Assembly: GCF_014643695.1 (NCBI RefSeq)
Contig: NZ_BMJY01000001.1
Span: 248,001 to 312,000, forward strand
DNA length: 64,000 nt
From: Microbacterium album
GTDB taxonomy: Bacteria > Actinomycetota > Actinomycetes > Actinomycetales > Microbacteriaceae
Direction of reading: 5' to 3'
Below are positions 18,623-26,843 of the stretch, one piece after another (the first letter of the stretch is position 1; the number at the start of each line of letters is the position of its first letter). Made by a program: the position numbers and the translations under genes. The notes under the pieces are model-generated. The model was not told the origin of the DNA and ran no database searches. It saw only the letters and a program-made list of their open reading frames with translations.

Positions 18623-19393
18623 ATGTCCGTCCTCGAGATCCGCGACCTGCATGTGACGGTCGAGACCGACGAAGGCACGACCCCCATCCTCAACGGCGTC
18701 GACCTCACGGTCCGCTCCGGCGAGACCCACGCCATCATGGGCCCGAACGGCTCCGGCAAGTCGACCCTGGCCGCGACGATCGCCGGCCACCCCAAGTACA
18801 CCGTCACGAGCGGCTCGATCACGTTCGACGGCGAGGACGTGCTCGAAATGGAGGTCGACGAGCGCGCCCGCGCCGGCCTGTTCCTCGCGATGCAGTACCC
18901 CGTCGAGATCCCCGGCGTCACGGTGACGAACTTCCTGCGCACCGCGAAGACCGCCATCGACGGCGAGGCCCCGTCCCTCCGCACCTGGACCAAGGAGGTC
19001 AAGGAGGGCATGAAGAACCTGCGCATGGACGACCGCTTCGCCCAGCGCAACGTGAACGAGGGCTTCTCCGGCGGCGAGAAGAAGCGCCACGAGATCCTGC
19101 AGCTCGAGCTGCTCAAGCCCAAGATGGCGGTCCTCGACGAGACCGACTCCGGCCTCGACGTCGACGCGCTCAAGATCGTCTCCGAGGGTGTGAACCGCGC
19201 CATGGAGAACAGCGGCCTCGGCGTGCTGCTCATCACGCACTACACGCGCATCCTCCGCTACATCAAGCCGGACTACGTGCACGTCATGGTGGGGGGACGC
19301 ATCGTCGAGGAGGGCGGGCCCGAGCTGGCCGAGCGCCTCGAGAACGAGGGCTACGACCGGTATCTGGCCCCCGGTGAGCCGGTTCAGGCGTAG
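18623..19393 (+). CDS. sufC: Fe-S cluster assembly ATPase SufC
   Basis: The ABC-type ATPase that drives conformational change of SufBD. The 256-residue protein has Walker A GPNGSGKS (about 40-47), the SufC-typical Q-loop AMQYPVEIPGVTVTNFLR, the signature FSGGEKKRHEILQ, Walker B MAVLDETDSGLDVDAL and the switch histidine in LLITHYTRIL. A 53-bp gap follows the Rieske gene; AAGAAAG precedes the ATG. It belongs to the suf operon. Confidence 0.98.
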   Translation: MSVLEIRDLHVTVETDEGTTPILNGVDLTVRSGETHAIMGPNGSGKSTLAATIAGHPKYTVTSGSITFDGEDVLEMEVDERARAGLFLAMQYPVEIPGVTVTNFLRTAKTAIDGEAPSLRTWTKEVKEGMKNLRMDDRFAQRNVNEGFSGGEKKRHEILQLELLKPKMAVLDETDSGLDVDALKIVSEGVNRAMENSGLGVLLITHYTRILRYIKPDYVHVMVGGRIVEEGGPELAERLENEGYDRYLAPGEPVQA

Positions 19394-19402
19394 GATCGCC
19401 GC

Positions 19403-19732
19403 ATGACCGCGACGCTCACCTCGGAGAAGTACGACGAGGTCATCGAGGCGCTCAAGGACGTGATGGACCCCGAGCTCGGGGTGAACGTCGTCGACCTCGG
19501 CCTCATCTACGACCTCGCGTGGGACGACGAGAACGACGCCCTCATCATCCACATGACGCTCACCAGCGCCGGCTGCCCGCTCACCGACGTGCTCGAGGAG
19601 CAGACCGCGCAGGCGCTGGACGACGTCGTCGAGCGGTTCCGCATCAACTGGGTGTGGATGCCGCCGTGGGGTCCCGAGCGGATCACCGACGACGGCCGCG
19701 ACATGATGCGCGCGCTCGGTTTCGCCATCTGA
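19403..19732 (+). CDS. Metal-sulfur cluster assembly factor (SufT/DUF59, MIP18 family)
   Basis: A 109-residue protein of the MIP18/DUF59 family, which helps mature or transfer Fe-S clusters. Conserved parts are VMDPELGVNVVDLGLIYDL (about 19-37), the TSAGCPLTD loop with the family cysteine (about 56), and WVWMPPWGPERITDDGRDMMRALGF at the end. It is the last clear suf gene, 9 bp after sufC. SufS and SufU, common in this operon elsewhere, are absent. Confidence 0.93.
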   Translation: MTATLTSEKYDEVIEALKDVMDPELGVNVVDLGLIYDLAWDDENDALIIHMTLTSAGCPLTDVLEEQTAQALDDVVERFRINWVWMPPWGPERITDDGRDMMRALGFAI

Positions 19733-19764
19733 CGCGGCGCTGCTCGGATCCGCAAGGGGAGGGC

Positions 19765-19770
19765 TAGGCT
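19765..19770 (+). promoter_or_regulatory. TAGGCT -10 box for patB (leaderless)
   Basis: TAGGCT ends 7 nt before the GTG start of the aminotransferase, with no ribosome site between. This suggests its own promoter and a leaderless transcript, independent of the suf operon. Confidence 0.5.
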
Positions 19771-19777
19771 GGAGCGG

Positions 19778-20929
19778 GTGACGACACCGCTGGACGCGCT
19801 CCCGATCGAACGGCTCCGCACCCGTACGAGCACGAAGTGGGCGCGCTATCCCGACGACGTGCTGCCGCTGTTCGTGGCGGAGACGGACTTCGAGCTCGCG
19901 CCGCCGATCGCCGAGGCCCTTCACGCGGCGGTCGCGCGCGGCGACACCGGGTACACGCCGCCGCGCACGCGCCTGCCCGAGTCCTTCGCGGGGTTCGCGC
20001 GCCGACGTCTCGGGTGGGACGTGGACCCCGCACGCGTCAGCACGACGTGCGACGTGATGATGGGCGTGGCCGAACTGCTGCGGGCGGTGACCGAGCCCGG
20101 CGACCGGGTCATCGTCACACCGCCGGTCTACCCGCCGTTCTTCGCGGTGCACGAGGAGTCCCGCACCGAGGTGGCGCGTGTCCCGCTGCTGCGCTCCTCG
20201 GAAGGCTGGGAGCTCGATCTGGACGGCATCGATGCGGCGTTCGCGACGGGTGCCAAGGCCATGCTGCTGTGCAACCCCCACAACCCCACCGGCACGGTTC
20301 ACTCGCGCGAGAGCCTCGCCGAGCTCGCGCGCATCGCGCAGCGGCACGGCGCCTGGATCGTGAGCGACGAGATCCACTCGCCGCTCACGATGCCCGGCGT
20401 CACGTTCACGCCGTTCCTGACCGCCGCCCCCGAAGCGGCCGAGGTCGGGTTCGCACTCACGAGCGCGAGCAAGGCGTTCAACCTGGCGGGTCTGAAGTGC
20501 GCGCTGCTCGTGACGGCCGGCGACGCGCCGACGCGCATCGCGCGCGGGATCCCGGACGAGGTCGAGTGGCGCACGTCGATCTTCGGCGTGCACGCCGGGA
20601 TCGCCGCCTTCGACCACGGCGACGCGTGGCTGGACGCCCTGCTGGCCCGTCTCGACCTGAACCGCCGCCTTCTTGCCGACCTCCTCACCCGGCAGCTTCC
20701 CGGGGCGCGATACCTGCCCGGCGACGCGGGCTTCCTCGCCTGGGTGGACCTGAGCGCGCTGGACTGGGGCGACGAGCCCGCGGCCCGCATCCTGCGCGAG
20801 GCCCGGGTCGCCCTCAACCCGGGCACGACGTTCGGCGACGAGGGCCGCGGCCACGTACGCATCAACTACGGCACGGGCCCGGAGATCCTGGAGGAGGCGG
20901 TCGGCCGCATCGGGGCCCTGGTCGGCTGA
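19778..20929 (+). CDS. MalY/PatB-type aminotransferase, probable cystathionine beta-lyase
   Basis: A PLP enzyme of fold type I, 383 residues. It has TGYTPPRTRLPESFAGF, NPHNPTG (about 166-172), SDEIHSPL (about 196-203) and the PLP lysine in SASKAFNLAGLKCA (Lys about 232). The pattern fits the MalY/PatB family, whose members cleave C-S bonds of cystathionine or cysteine conjugates. It is not a SufS-type cysteine desulfurase: the length, motifs and lack of the SufS active-site cysteine loop argue against that. It sits 45 bp after the SUF operon but probably has its own promoter. Confidence 0.9.
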   Translation: MTTPLDALPIERLRTRTSTKWARYPDDVLPLFVAETDFELAPPIAEALHAAVARGDTGYTPPRTRLPESFAGFARRRLGWDVDPARVSTTCDVMMGVAELLRAVTEPGDRVIVTPPVYPPFFAVHEESRTEVARVPLLRSSEGWELDLDGIDAAFATGAKAMLLCNPHNPTGTVHSRESLAELARIAQRHGAWIVSDEIHSPLTMPGVTFTPFLTAAPEAAEVGFALTSASKAFNLAGLKCALLVTAGDAPTRIARGIPDEVEWRTSIFGVHAGIAAFDHGDAWLDALLARLDLNRRLLADLLTRQLPGARYLPGDAGFLAWVDLSALDWGDEPAARILREARVALNPGTTFGDEGRGHVRINYGTGPEILEEAVGRIGALVG

Positions 20930-20934
20930 CGGGG

Positions 20935-20994
20935 GGCTTTTCTTTTCCTCCCGCGCTGTTCTTTTTTCCCACGCTCTTTCTTTTTCTCCCACGC
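20935..20994 (+). repeat. Three imperfect 20-bp pyrimidine-rich tandem units
   Basis: Units end at 20954, 20974 and 20994. Each has a run of Ts and Cs followed by CCC(A/G)CGC. The period is exactly 20 bp. The tract begins 5 bp after the aminotransferase stop, so it could influence transcription termination. Confidence 0.7.
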
Positions 20995-21154
20995 GTCGGG
21001 CCCCGGGGGGCCGCTCCGCGAGGGAGGCGCTTCGCTTTGCTTCGCGCGCCGGCGCTGCGCGCCTGGTGGCGGGCGCACTCGCGCCCGCACGCTCGCGCTA
21101 CGCGCTCGCACCGGGTTGAGGTGGGTGGGTGGGGGTAGGGGGCTTTTGGTTGCT

Positions 21155-21188
21155 CGTTGAGTGGGGCCGCGGTCGCGCAGTCGAAGCC
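21155..21188 (+). repeat. Intergenic palindromic element, copy 1 (degenerate)
   Basis: Begins cgttgagtgg and ends cagtcgaagcc. It is the most diverged of the four copies next to the HNH gene. Confidence 0.55.
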
Positions 21189-21215
21189 GAGGCAGGGGGC
21201 CGAGGTTTTTCCGGT

Positions 21216-21250
21216 CGTTGAGCGGAGCGGCGGAGCCGCGGAGTCGAAAC
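21216..21250 (+). repeat. Intergenic palindromic element, copy 2
   Basis: Begins cgttgagcgg and ends gagtcgaaac. The interior can fold (agcggcggagccgc). This family of short intergenic repeats is typical of Microbacteriaceae. Confidence 0.65.
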
Positions 21251-21252
21251 GG

Positions 21253-21286
21253 GTTGAGCGGAGCCGCGTAGCGGCGGAGTCGAAAC
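21253..21286 (+). repeat. Intergenic palindromic element, copy 3
   Basis: Begins gttgagcgg and ends gagtcgaaac, directly following copy 2. The interior gagccgcgtagcggcg is an imperfect inverted repeat. Confidence 0.65.
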
Positions 21287-21330
21287 CGGGGCGGGGCGGG
21301 AGGCGCGGGTGGGGCGGGGCTTTGTCTGCT

Positions 21331-21359
21331 CGTTGAGCGAGCCGGAGGCGAGTCGAAAC
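21331..21359 (+). repeat. Intergenic palindromic element, copy 4 (short)
   Basis: Begins cgttgagcga and ends gagtcgaaac, with a shorter interior (gccggaggc) than copies 2 and 3. Confidence 0.65.
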
Positions 21360-21526
21360 GCGGCCCCGAGCTTGCGCCGGGGGCTGGCCGTATCCGGTGG
21401 GGCGGGCCCGCACTCCTCGTCCCCAGCACACCCCGAAATGGGGTTGCCCACGGGTGTGGGTTTCGGGTGTGGATCGGCGGTTTCCCGGGGCCTCGAATGT
21501 CGGTGGTCCGGCCTACCGTTGGGGGT

Positions 21527-22948
21527 ATGGAACAGCGGTACGCGACCAGCGACGAGGGGCGGGATGTCCTCGCTTCCCTCGATGCGTTGCGTGCCCTGAT
21601 CCGTGACACCGCTGCCCTGTCGGACACCGACCTCGTCGATGCCGTAGGCACGGTAGAAGCGTTGGGGCGGATGGTCGACGCCGCCCGAGTCCGTGTGGCC
21701 GGTGAAGTGGACGTCCGGTCTGCCCGCGACTCCGAGGACCGCCTCTCGGCCCGGTACGGGTGCCGCAACGGGGTGGAGCTGCTGGAGCGCACGACCCGGG
21801 TGTCGGCGAAGACGATCAACGCGCGTGTCCGGTTGGACAAGCGCACCCGGCCCCGGGTGTCGTTGACCGGAGACGAACTCCCGGCCCGGTTCCCCCACGT
21901 CGGCCAAGCACTACGAGACGGCACCCTCGGCGCGGATGCGGCGCACGAAGTCACGACCGTGCTGAGCAAGGTGGAGGATCGTGCTGACCCGGTCGAGTTC
22001 GACGCGGCCGAAGCCACGACGGTGGCGTACGCCACCGGTGCGCTGGAAGAGCAGGCCGGGATGATTCCGCCGACGTGCGGTGAGGTCGAGGTGCACGCAC
22101 GCACCTGGGCGGCGTACCTGGACCAGGACGGCCCCGCACCCGACGCGGAACGCGCCGCCCGCAACCGGGGTCTCACTCTCGGCACGTCCCGGGACGGGGT
22201 CGTCCCCCTGCGCGGTTCCCTCCTCCCGGAGGTCGCCGCCGGGCTGCAGCGGCTGCTGGACGCGCACCTGAACCCCGCCGTCCGCTTCACCCCCACCGAC
22301 CCCGAGGACCGGGACGAAACCGAAGCGTGGTCGCCGGATGAGGCGGTGTACGACCCCCGCACGAACACGCAGAAGCGGCACGACGTGCTCGCGGTCATCA
22401 TCCACACGGCGGCGAAAGCCACAACCACCCCGACACTGGGTGGCGCAGCACCCACCCTCGTCGTCACGGTCGCCGAGGAAGACCTCCACGACCCCACCGC
22501 CGCGGCGCGCATCGACGACACCCCGGTCCCGGCGTCCACCGCGCACCGGATCGCGTGCACCGGGGCCGTGCAGAAGATCATCCACGACCGCACCGGAAGG
22601 ATCATCCGCCTCGGCACCCCGGAGCGGGTGTTCAACACCCACCAGCGCCGGGCGATCACCGCCCGCGACGGCGGGTGCGTGATCCCCGGGTGCACGATCC
22701 CCGCGGCGTGGTGTGAGATCCACCACGTCGACGAACACGCGAACGGCGGCCCCACCCACACCGACAACGGGGTCCTGCTCTGCTGGTGGCATCACCACAA
22801 CCTCGACCGCTCCGGGTGGGACATCCGCATGAGAGCCGGCACTCCGGTGATCAAGGCCCCACCCTGGATCGACAGGCGCGGCACCTACCGCCCCGCACCC
22901 AACGCCCTCACTCGCCGAAAGCCCACGCCACGGGCGAGGAGTAGCTAA
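21527..22948 (+). CDS. DUF222 / HNH endonuclease (13E12-repeat family)
   Basis: A 473-residue protein with an N-terminal and central DUF222 domain (TDTDLVDAVGTVEALGRMVDAARVR-like start) and a C-terminal HNH nuclease domain. The HNH part reads ARDGGCVIPGC...CEIHHVDEHANGGPTHTDNGVLLCWWHH (about 400-440), with the zinc cysteines and catalytic HH pair intact. Such genes are multicopy in actinobacterial genomes and behave like mobile or recombination-associated genes. Their biological role is unknown. ATG 21527 is 7 nt after a TACCGT box. Its stop codon lies inside the iron box of the next operon. Confidence 0.9.
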   Translation: MEQRYATSDEGRDVLASLDALRALIRDTAALSDTDLVDAVGTVEALGRMVDAARVRVAGEVDVRSARDSEDRLSARYGCRNGVELLERTTRVSAKTINARVRLDKRTRPRVSLTGDELPARFPHVGQALRDGTLGADAAHEVTTVLSKVEDRADPVEFDAAEATTVAYATGALEEQAGMIPPTCGEVEVHARTWAAYLDQDGPAPDAERAARNRGLTLGTSRDGVVPLRGSLLPEVAAGLQRLLDAHLNPAVRFTPTDPEDRDETEAWSPDEAVYDPRTNTQKRHDVLAVIIHTAAKATTTPTLGGAAPTLVVTVAEEDLHDPTAAARIDDTPVPASTAHRIACTGAVQKIIHDRTGRIIRLGTPERVFNTHQRRAITARDGGCVIPGCTIPAAWCEIHHVDEHANGGPTHTDNGVLLCWWHHHNLDRSGWDIRMRAGTPVIKAPPWIDRRGTYRPAPNALTRRKPTPRARSS

Positions 22949-22959
22949 GGCTTACCTAA
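22941..22959 (+). promoter_or_regulatory. Iron box (DtxR/IdeR-type operator)
   Basis: gtagctaaggcttacctaa matches the consensus TTAGGTTAGGCTAACCTAA at 15 of 19 positions by eye. It overlaps the HNH stop codon and sits just upstream of a TAGAGT -10 (22965-22970), which ends 8 nt before the GTG of the SIP gene. Repression by a DtxR-family protein with iron is the expected control; the mRNA is likely leaderless. Confidence 0.75.
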
Positions 22960-22978
22960 TAACGTAGAGTGGACGACC

Positions 22979-23953
22979 GTGACCGCTCTCGCCCCTTCCC
23001 TCACGCGCCCCGCGTACCGCCCGTACCGGGCCTGGGTGCGCGATGTCCAGCGGCTCAGCCCCCACTTCGCGCGGATCACGTTCGCCAGCGACGACTTCCG
23101 CCATTTCGGCACCGCGGGCCTCGACCAGCGCATCAAGGTGCTGATCCCGTTCCTCGACGGATCCCTGTGCGACGTCGGGCAGGACGACGAGGGCATGCTC
23201 CTGGCCGGCACCTGGTACGACGCGTGGCGCGCGTTGCCGGAGGAGCGGCGCAACCCCTTCCGCACCTACACGGTCCGCCGCATCGACAACGACGCGTGCG
23301 TGCTCACGGTGGACTTCGTGCTCCACCACGACCCCGGCCCCGCCGGCGCGTGGGCGGAGTCGGCGCGAGCGGGCGACGAGATCGTGATCGTCGGGCCGGA
23401 CGAGCGCAGCCCGCACTCGCGCACCGGCATCGACTGGCAGCCCGGCAGCGCGTCGCGCCTGCTGCTCGCAGGTGATGAGACCGCGCTGCCGGCGATCGGG
23501 GGCATCCTCGACGCGCTTCCCGCGGACCGCTTCGCAGACGTGTTCATCGAGATTCCCACGGCGGACGATGCGCGCGTCCTCACGGCGCCTCCGCACGCCG
23601 ACGTCCGCTGGGTCGTCCGCCAGGGCGGCGGCGGTCGCGCGCGGGAGCACGGCGCCGGACTCATCGACGCGGTCACGGAGTGGGCTGCGGCGAACGGAGA
23701 CACCCTCTCGCGGGCCGCGGCGCCGCGGCCGCAGGAACTGGCCGACGTCGACGTCGACCGCGAACTGCTGTGGGACAGCCCCGCCGCGCTGGGCGCGCCG
23801 TCCGCCGATGGCGAGTTCTATGCCTGGATCGCGGGGGAGGCCGCGACGGTCAAGCTGCTGCGCCGGCTGCTCGTCTCCGGCCACGGCGTCGACCGCCGGC
23901 GGGTCGCCTTCATGGGGTACTGGCGACGCGGCCTCGCCGAGCGAACGGGATGA
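22979..23953 (+). CDS. Siderophore-interacting protein (FAD-dependent ferric-siderophore reductase)
   Basis: A 324-residue SIP/ViuB-family flavoprotein that reduces ferric siderophore in the cytosol to free iron. The FAD site FRTYTVRRID (about 89-98), the middle LLLAGDETALPAIGGIL motif, and the C-terminal GEFYAWIAGEAATVKLLRRLL plus YWRRGLAE are all typical. It is the first gene of the iron uptake operon and overlaps the first permease by 4 bp. GTG 22979 follows the -10 box directly. Confidence 0.95.
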   Translation: MTALAPSLTRPAYRPYRAWVRDVQRLSPHFARITFASDDFRHFGTAGLDQRIKVLIPFLDGSLCDVGQDDEGMLLAGTWYDAWRALPEERRNPFRTYTVRRIDNDACVLTVDFVLHHDPGPAGAWAESARAGDEIVIVGPDERSPHSRTGIDWQPGSASRLLLAGDETALPAIGGILDALPADRFADVFIEIPTADDARVLTAPPHADVRWVVRQGGGGRAREHGAGLIDAVTEWAAANGDTLSRAAAPRPQELADVDVDRELLWDSPAALGAPSADGEFYAWIAGEAATVKLLRRLLVSGHGVDRRRVAFMGYWRRGLAERTG

Positions 23954-24948
23954 CCGGACGCTCCCGTCGGGGGCTCGCGCTGCTGCTCGCCGGAGTGCTG
24001 CTCGCACTCGTCGCGGTGCTCGCGGGCCTCGCCCTCGGCACGCGCCAGATCCCGCTGCCGACGGTGATCGACGCCCTCCTGGCATACGACCCCGCGATCA
24101 ACGACCACGTCGTGGTCGCGACCCAACGGATCCCGCGCACGCTCATCGGCGTCGTCGCCGGCGCAGCGCTCGCGATCGCGGGCGCCCTGATGCAGGGCGT
24201 GACGCGCAATCCGCTCGTGGACCCCGGACTCCTGGGCGTCAACGCCGGGGCCTCCGTGGCCGTGCTGCTGGCCATCACGCTGCTGCACATCACGCATCCG
24301 GCCGGCTACGTCTGGTTCGCGTTCGTCGGCGCGGCCGCCGCCGCGGCGCTGGCGTGGGCGATCGGGTCGGCCGGTGCGGACGGCGCCAGTCCCGCGAAGC
24401 TCGCGCTGACCGGAGCGGCCGTGACGGCAGGGCTCACATCGGTCGTGCTGTTCATCCTCTCGACGAGCGCGACGGCCCTCGGCACGTTCCGGTTCTGGTC
24501 CGTGGGATCGCTGACCGGGCGAGGGCTCGACACGCTCGCGCTCGTGCTCCCCGCCGTCGCGATCGGCGTCGCCCTGGCCGCCCTGGCGTCGGGAGGCCTC
24601 AACCTGCTCGCGCTCGGCGACGACACCGCACGCGGACTGGGGCACTCGGTGCGCACCACGCGGGCCCTCGCGCTGCTGGCCACCGTGCTCCTGTGCGGGG
24701 CGGCGACGGCGGCGGCGGGACCGCTGGTCTTCGTCGGACTGGTGGTGCCGCACGTCGTGCGGGCCGTCGTCGGCAGCGACTACCGCTGGATCGTCGTGGT
24801 GTCCGCGCCGCTGGGCGCGGCACTCGTCGTGCTGGCCGACGTGCTGGGACGCCTGCTCTCGGAGGTCGAGGCCGGGCTCGTCGTCGCGTTCATCGGGGCT
24901 CCCGTGCTGCTCGCGCTCGTGCTGCGGCGGAGGCAGGTGGCGGTGTGA
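23950..24948 (+). CDS. Iron-siderophore ABC transporter permease, FecCD family (1)
   Basis: A 332-residue membrane protein of about nine to ten helices. It carries FecCD marks: QRIPRTLIGVVAGAALAIAGALMQGVTRNPLVDPGLLGVNAGAS (conserved region about 57-100, key residues RxPR...GxxLxxxGxxxQ...NPLxxPxxLG). It forms a heterodimer with the next gene product. The ATG overlaps the SIP stop and its stop overlaps the next GTG, both by 4 bp. Confidence 0.95.
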   Translation: MTGRSRRGLALLLAGVLLALVAVLAGLALGTRQIPLPTVIDALLAYDPAINDHVVVATQRIPRTLIGVVAGAALAIAGALMQGVTRNPLVDPGLLGVNAGASVAVLLAITLLHITHPAGYVWFAFVGAAAAAALAWAIGSAGADGASPAKLALTGAAVTAGLTSVVLFILSTSATALGTFRFWSVGSLTGRGLDTLALVLPAVAIGVALAALASGGLNLLALGDDTARGLGHSVRTTRALALLATVLLCGAATAAAGPLVFVGLVVPHVVRAVVGSDYRWIVVVSAPLGAALVVLADVLGRLLSEVEAGLVVAFIGAPVLLALVLRRRQVAV

Positions 24949-25970
24949 GCCAGGGCGTCCTCTTCCTCGGTGTCCGGCGAGCGACCGCGCGCCGTTCGGC
25001 CGTCGTCGCGACCGTCATGGCCGCGATCGCCGCGCTCGCGCTGGGCGTCGCGCTGCTGCTCGGCGACTTCGTGCTCTCGCCCGGAGCGATGCTGCAGGCA
25101 CTGTTCGGCGGCGGGACCCCCATCGAGCGATACGTGGTCTGGCACGTCCGGATGCCGCGCGCCGCGCTGGCGCTCCTGGCCGGAGCGGCGCTCGGACTCG
25201 CGGGCGCGCTCTTCCAGACCATGCTGCGCAATCCGCTGGCCAGCCCGGACCTGCTGGGCATCAGCGGGGGAGCGAGCGTCGGCGCCGTGTTCGCCACGCT
25301 CGTCGCGGGCTGGACCGGCGCGGCGGTCGCCGGCGCCGCGTTCGCGGGCGCATCCATCGTCGCGGTCGTGCTGCTGCTCGCGGCCCGCACGCTCGCGGAC
25401 GGCGGATACCGCCTGGTGCTGGCGGGCGTCGGCATCGCCTTCCTGTGCGCCGCGATCGTGGGATACCTGCTCAAGCGGGCGCAGCAGAACGAGGCGGGAT
25501 CCGTGCTCATGTGGATCACCGGCAGCCTCGGCGCCACCACGTGGGAGCCCGTGCTGGTGCTGGGTACGGTGCTCGTCGGCGGTGCCGTCGCCACGACGCT
25601 CCTCGCACGGCCTCTGGAGCTGTCGGAGCTGGGCGACCCTCTCGTGCGCGGCCTCGGGTCACGGCCCGCCGCCGTGCGCGCGGGCGTCGTGCTGGTCGCC
25701 GTGCTGCTCGCCGCCACCACCGCCGCGTTCATCGGGCCCGTCTCGTTCGTGGCTCTGTGCGCCGCGCCCATCGCCCGCACGCTCGTGGGACGCGGCGCCC
25801 TCGCCCTGCCCGCCGCGGCGTTCACGGGCGCCGCCCTGCTGCTGCTCGCCGACGTCGTGGCCCAGCACGCCTTCCCGGGTGCCGCTGTGCCGGTGGGCGT
25901 CGTGACGGGCGCCGTGGGTGCGCCCTACCTGCTCTGGCTGCTCGCCTCGTCGAAGGGACACCGCGCATGA
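24945..25970 (+). CDS. Iron-siderophore ABC transporter permease, FecCD family (2)
   Basis: A 341-residue partner permease with the same signature set: VRMPRAALALLAGAALGLAGALFQTMLRNPLASPDLLGISGGAS (conserved elements RMPR, Q, RNPLASPDLLG). It is followed by GYLLKRAQQNEAGSVLMWITGSL, which marks the FecD/FepG side. The GTG start overlaps the previous stop (GTGTGA region), and the stop overlaps the ATPase ATG by 4 bp. Confidence 0.95.
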   Translation: MSQGVLFLGVRRATARRSAVVATVMAAIAALALGVALLLGDFVLSPGAMLQALFGGGTPIERYVVWHVRMPRAALALLAGAALGLAGALFQTMLRNPLASPDLLGISGGASVGAVFATLVAGWTGAAVAGAAFAGASIVAVVLLLAARTLADGGYRLVLAGVGIAFLCAAIVGYLLKRAQQNEAGSVLMWITGSLGATTWEPVLVLGTVLVGGAVATTLLARPLELSELGDPLVRGLGSRPAAVRAGVVLVAVLLAATTAAFIGPVSFVALCAAPIARTLVGRGALALPAAAFTGAALLLLADVVAQHAFPGAAVPVGVVTGAVGAPYLLWLLASSKGHRA

Positions 25971-26809
25971 CCGACACCCCGCATGCCCGGGCGGAGGCCG
26001 AGGGATCCCGCCTGTCCGCCCGCGGACTCGCCGGCGGCTACCCCGGTCGCCGGGTCATCGACGGGCTCGACCTCGACATCGCGCCGGGTCGCATCACCGC
26101 GATCATCGGTGCGAACGCCTCGGGCAAGTCGACGCTGCTCGCCCACCTGGCGCGCCTCCAGCAGCCGGCGGAGGGCGCCGTCCTGCTCGACGGCGAGGAC
26201 CTGCGTGCGGTGCCGCGGCGGCAGCTCGCACGCGTGCTCGGCATCCTGCCGCAGCAGCCCATCGCCCCGGAGGGCCTCACGGTCGCCGAGCTCGTGGGAC
26301 GGGGGCGCCACCCCCACCGGGGACCGCTCGGCCGCTGGAGCGTGCGCGATGCGTCGGCCGTGGACGATGCCATGGCCGCAACGGGCGTCGCCGAGCTCGC
26401 CGATCGGCCGATCGGAGAGCTGTCCGGCGGGCAGCGCCAGCGGGTGTGGATCGCCATGGCGCTCGCCCAGGATCCACGGGTGCTGCTGCTCGACGAGCCC
26501 ACGTCGTTCCTCGACCTCGCGCACCAGCTGGAGGTGCTCGACCTGCTCCGGCGCCTGAACCGCGAGCGCGGCACCACGATCGTCGTGGTGCTGCACGAGC
26601 TCGGCCTCGCGGCCCGCTACGCCGACGACCTCGTCGTCATGAAGGACGGCGGCATCGTGGCGCACGGCGCGCCCGGAGACGTCCTGACCGCCCCGACCAT
26701 CGCGGACGCGTTCGGGCTCGAGGCGCTCGTCATCCCCGACCCTCTCACGGGAACGCCCCTCGTCGTCCCCGTGCCCGGCGGCGCGCACTCCGCGCCCGAC
26801 CCTGCCTGA
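25967..26809 (+). CDS. Iron-siderophore ABC transporter ATP-binding protein
   Basis: A 280-residue ATPase of the FecE/FepC type. Walker A GANASGKST (about 46-54), the Q-loop LGILPQQPIAPEGLTVAELV, GRGRHPHRG, the signature LSGGQRQRVWIAMALAQ, Walker B VLLLDEPTSFLDLAHQ and the switch LHELGLAARYAD are in order. It powers the two FecCD permeases that overlap upstream. Confidence 0.96.
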   Translation: MTDTPHARAEAEGSRLSARGLAGGYPGRRVIDGLDLDIAPGRITAIIGANASGKSTLLAHLARLQQPAEGAVLLDGEDLRAVPRRQLARVLGILPQQPIAPEGLTVAELVGRGRHPHRGPLGRWSVRDASAVDDAMAATGVAELADRPIGELSGGQRQRVWIAMALAQDPRVLLLDEPTSFLDLAHQLEVLDLLRRLNRERGTTIVVVLHELGLAARYADDLVVMKDGGIVAHGAPGDVLTAPTIADAFGLEALVIPDPLTGTPLVVPVPGGAHSAPDPA

Positions 26810-26843
26810 CCCGGCCCGACCGGCCGCATACGAAAGGAAGTCC

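Larger units (their letters stand above)
20930..21526. other. Gene-free, repeat-rich intergenic region
   Basis: This 597-bp region holds no supportable gene. It starts with a T/C-rich 20-bp tandem repeat (20935-20994), then very GC-rich imperfect repeats (gcgcgccggcgctgcgcgcc and similar, to about 21115), then four copies of a GTTGAG...GAGTCGAAAC element (21155-21359). It ends with the probable promoter of the HNH gene, where TACCGT (21514-21519) lies 7 nt before the ATG. Confidence 0.7.

Noticed and set aside
19778..20929. Cysteine desulfurase SufS for the suf operon
   Set aside because: Motifs (NPHNPTG, SDEIHSPL, SASKAFN) and length fit MalY/PatB rather than SufS, and no SufS-type active-site cysteine loop is seen.
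20995..21154. CRISPR-like repeats in the GC-rich stretch
   Set aside because: There are no regularly spaced, near-identical repeats with unique spacers, only imperfect GC-rich palindromes. No cas gene is nearby.
21527..22948. Transposase or integrase making 20.9-23 kb a mobile element
   Set aside because: The gene is DUF222/HNH, with no DDE or tyrosine-recombinase motif. No terminal inverted repeats or target-site duplications were found around it.
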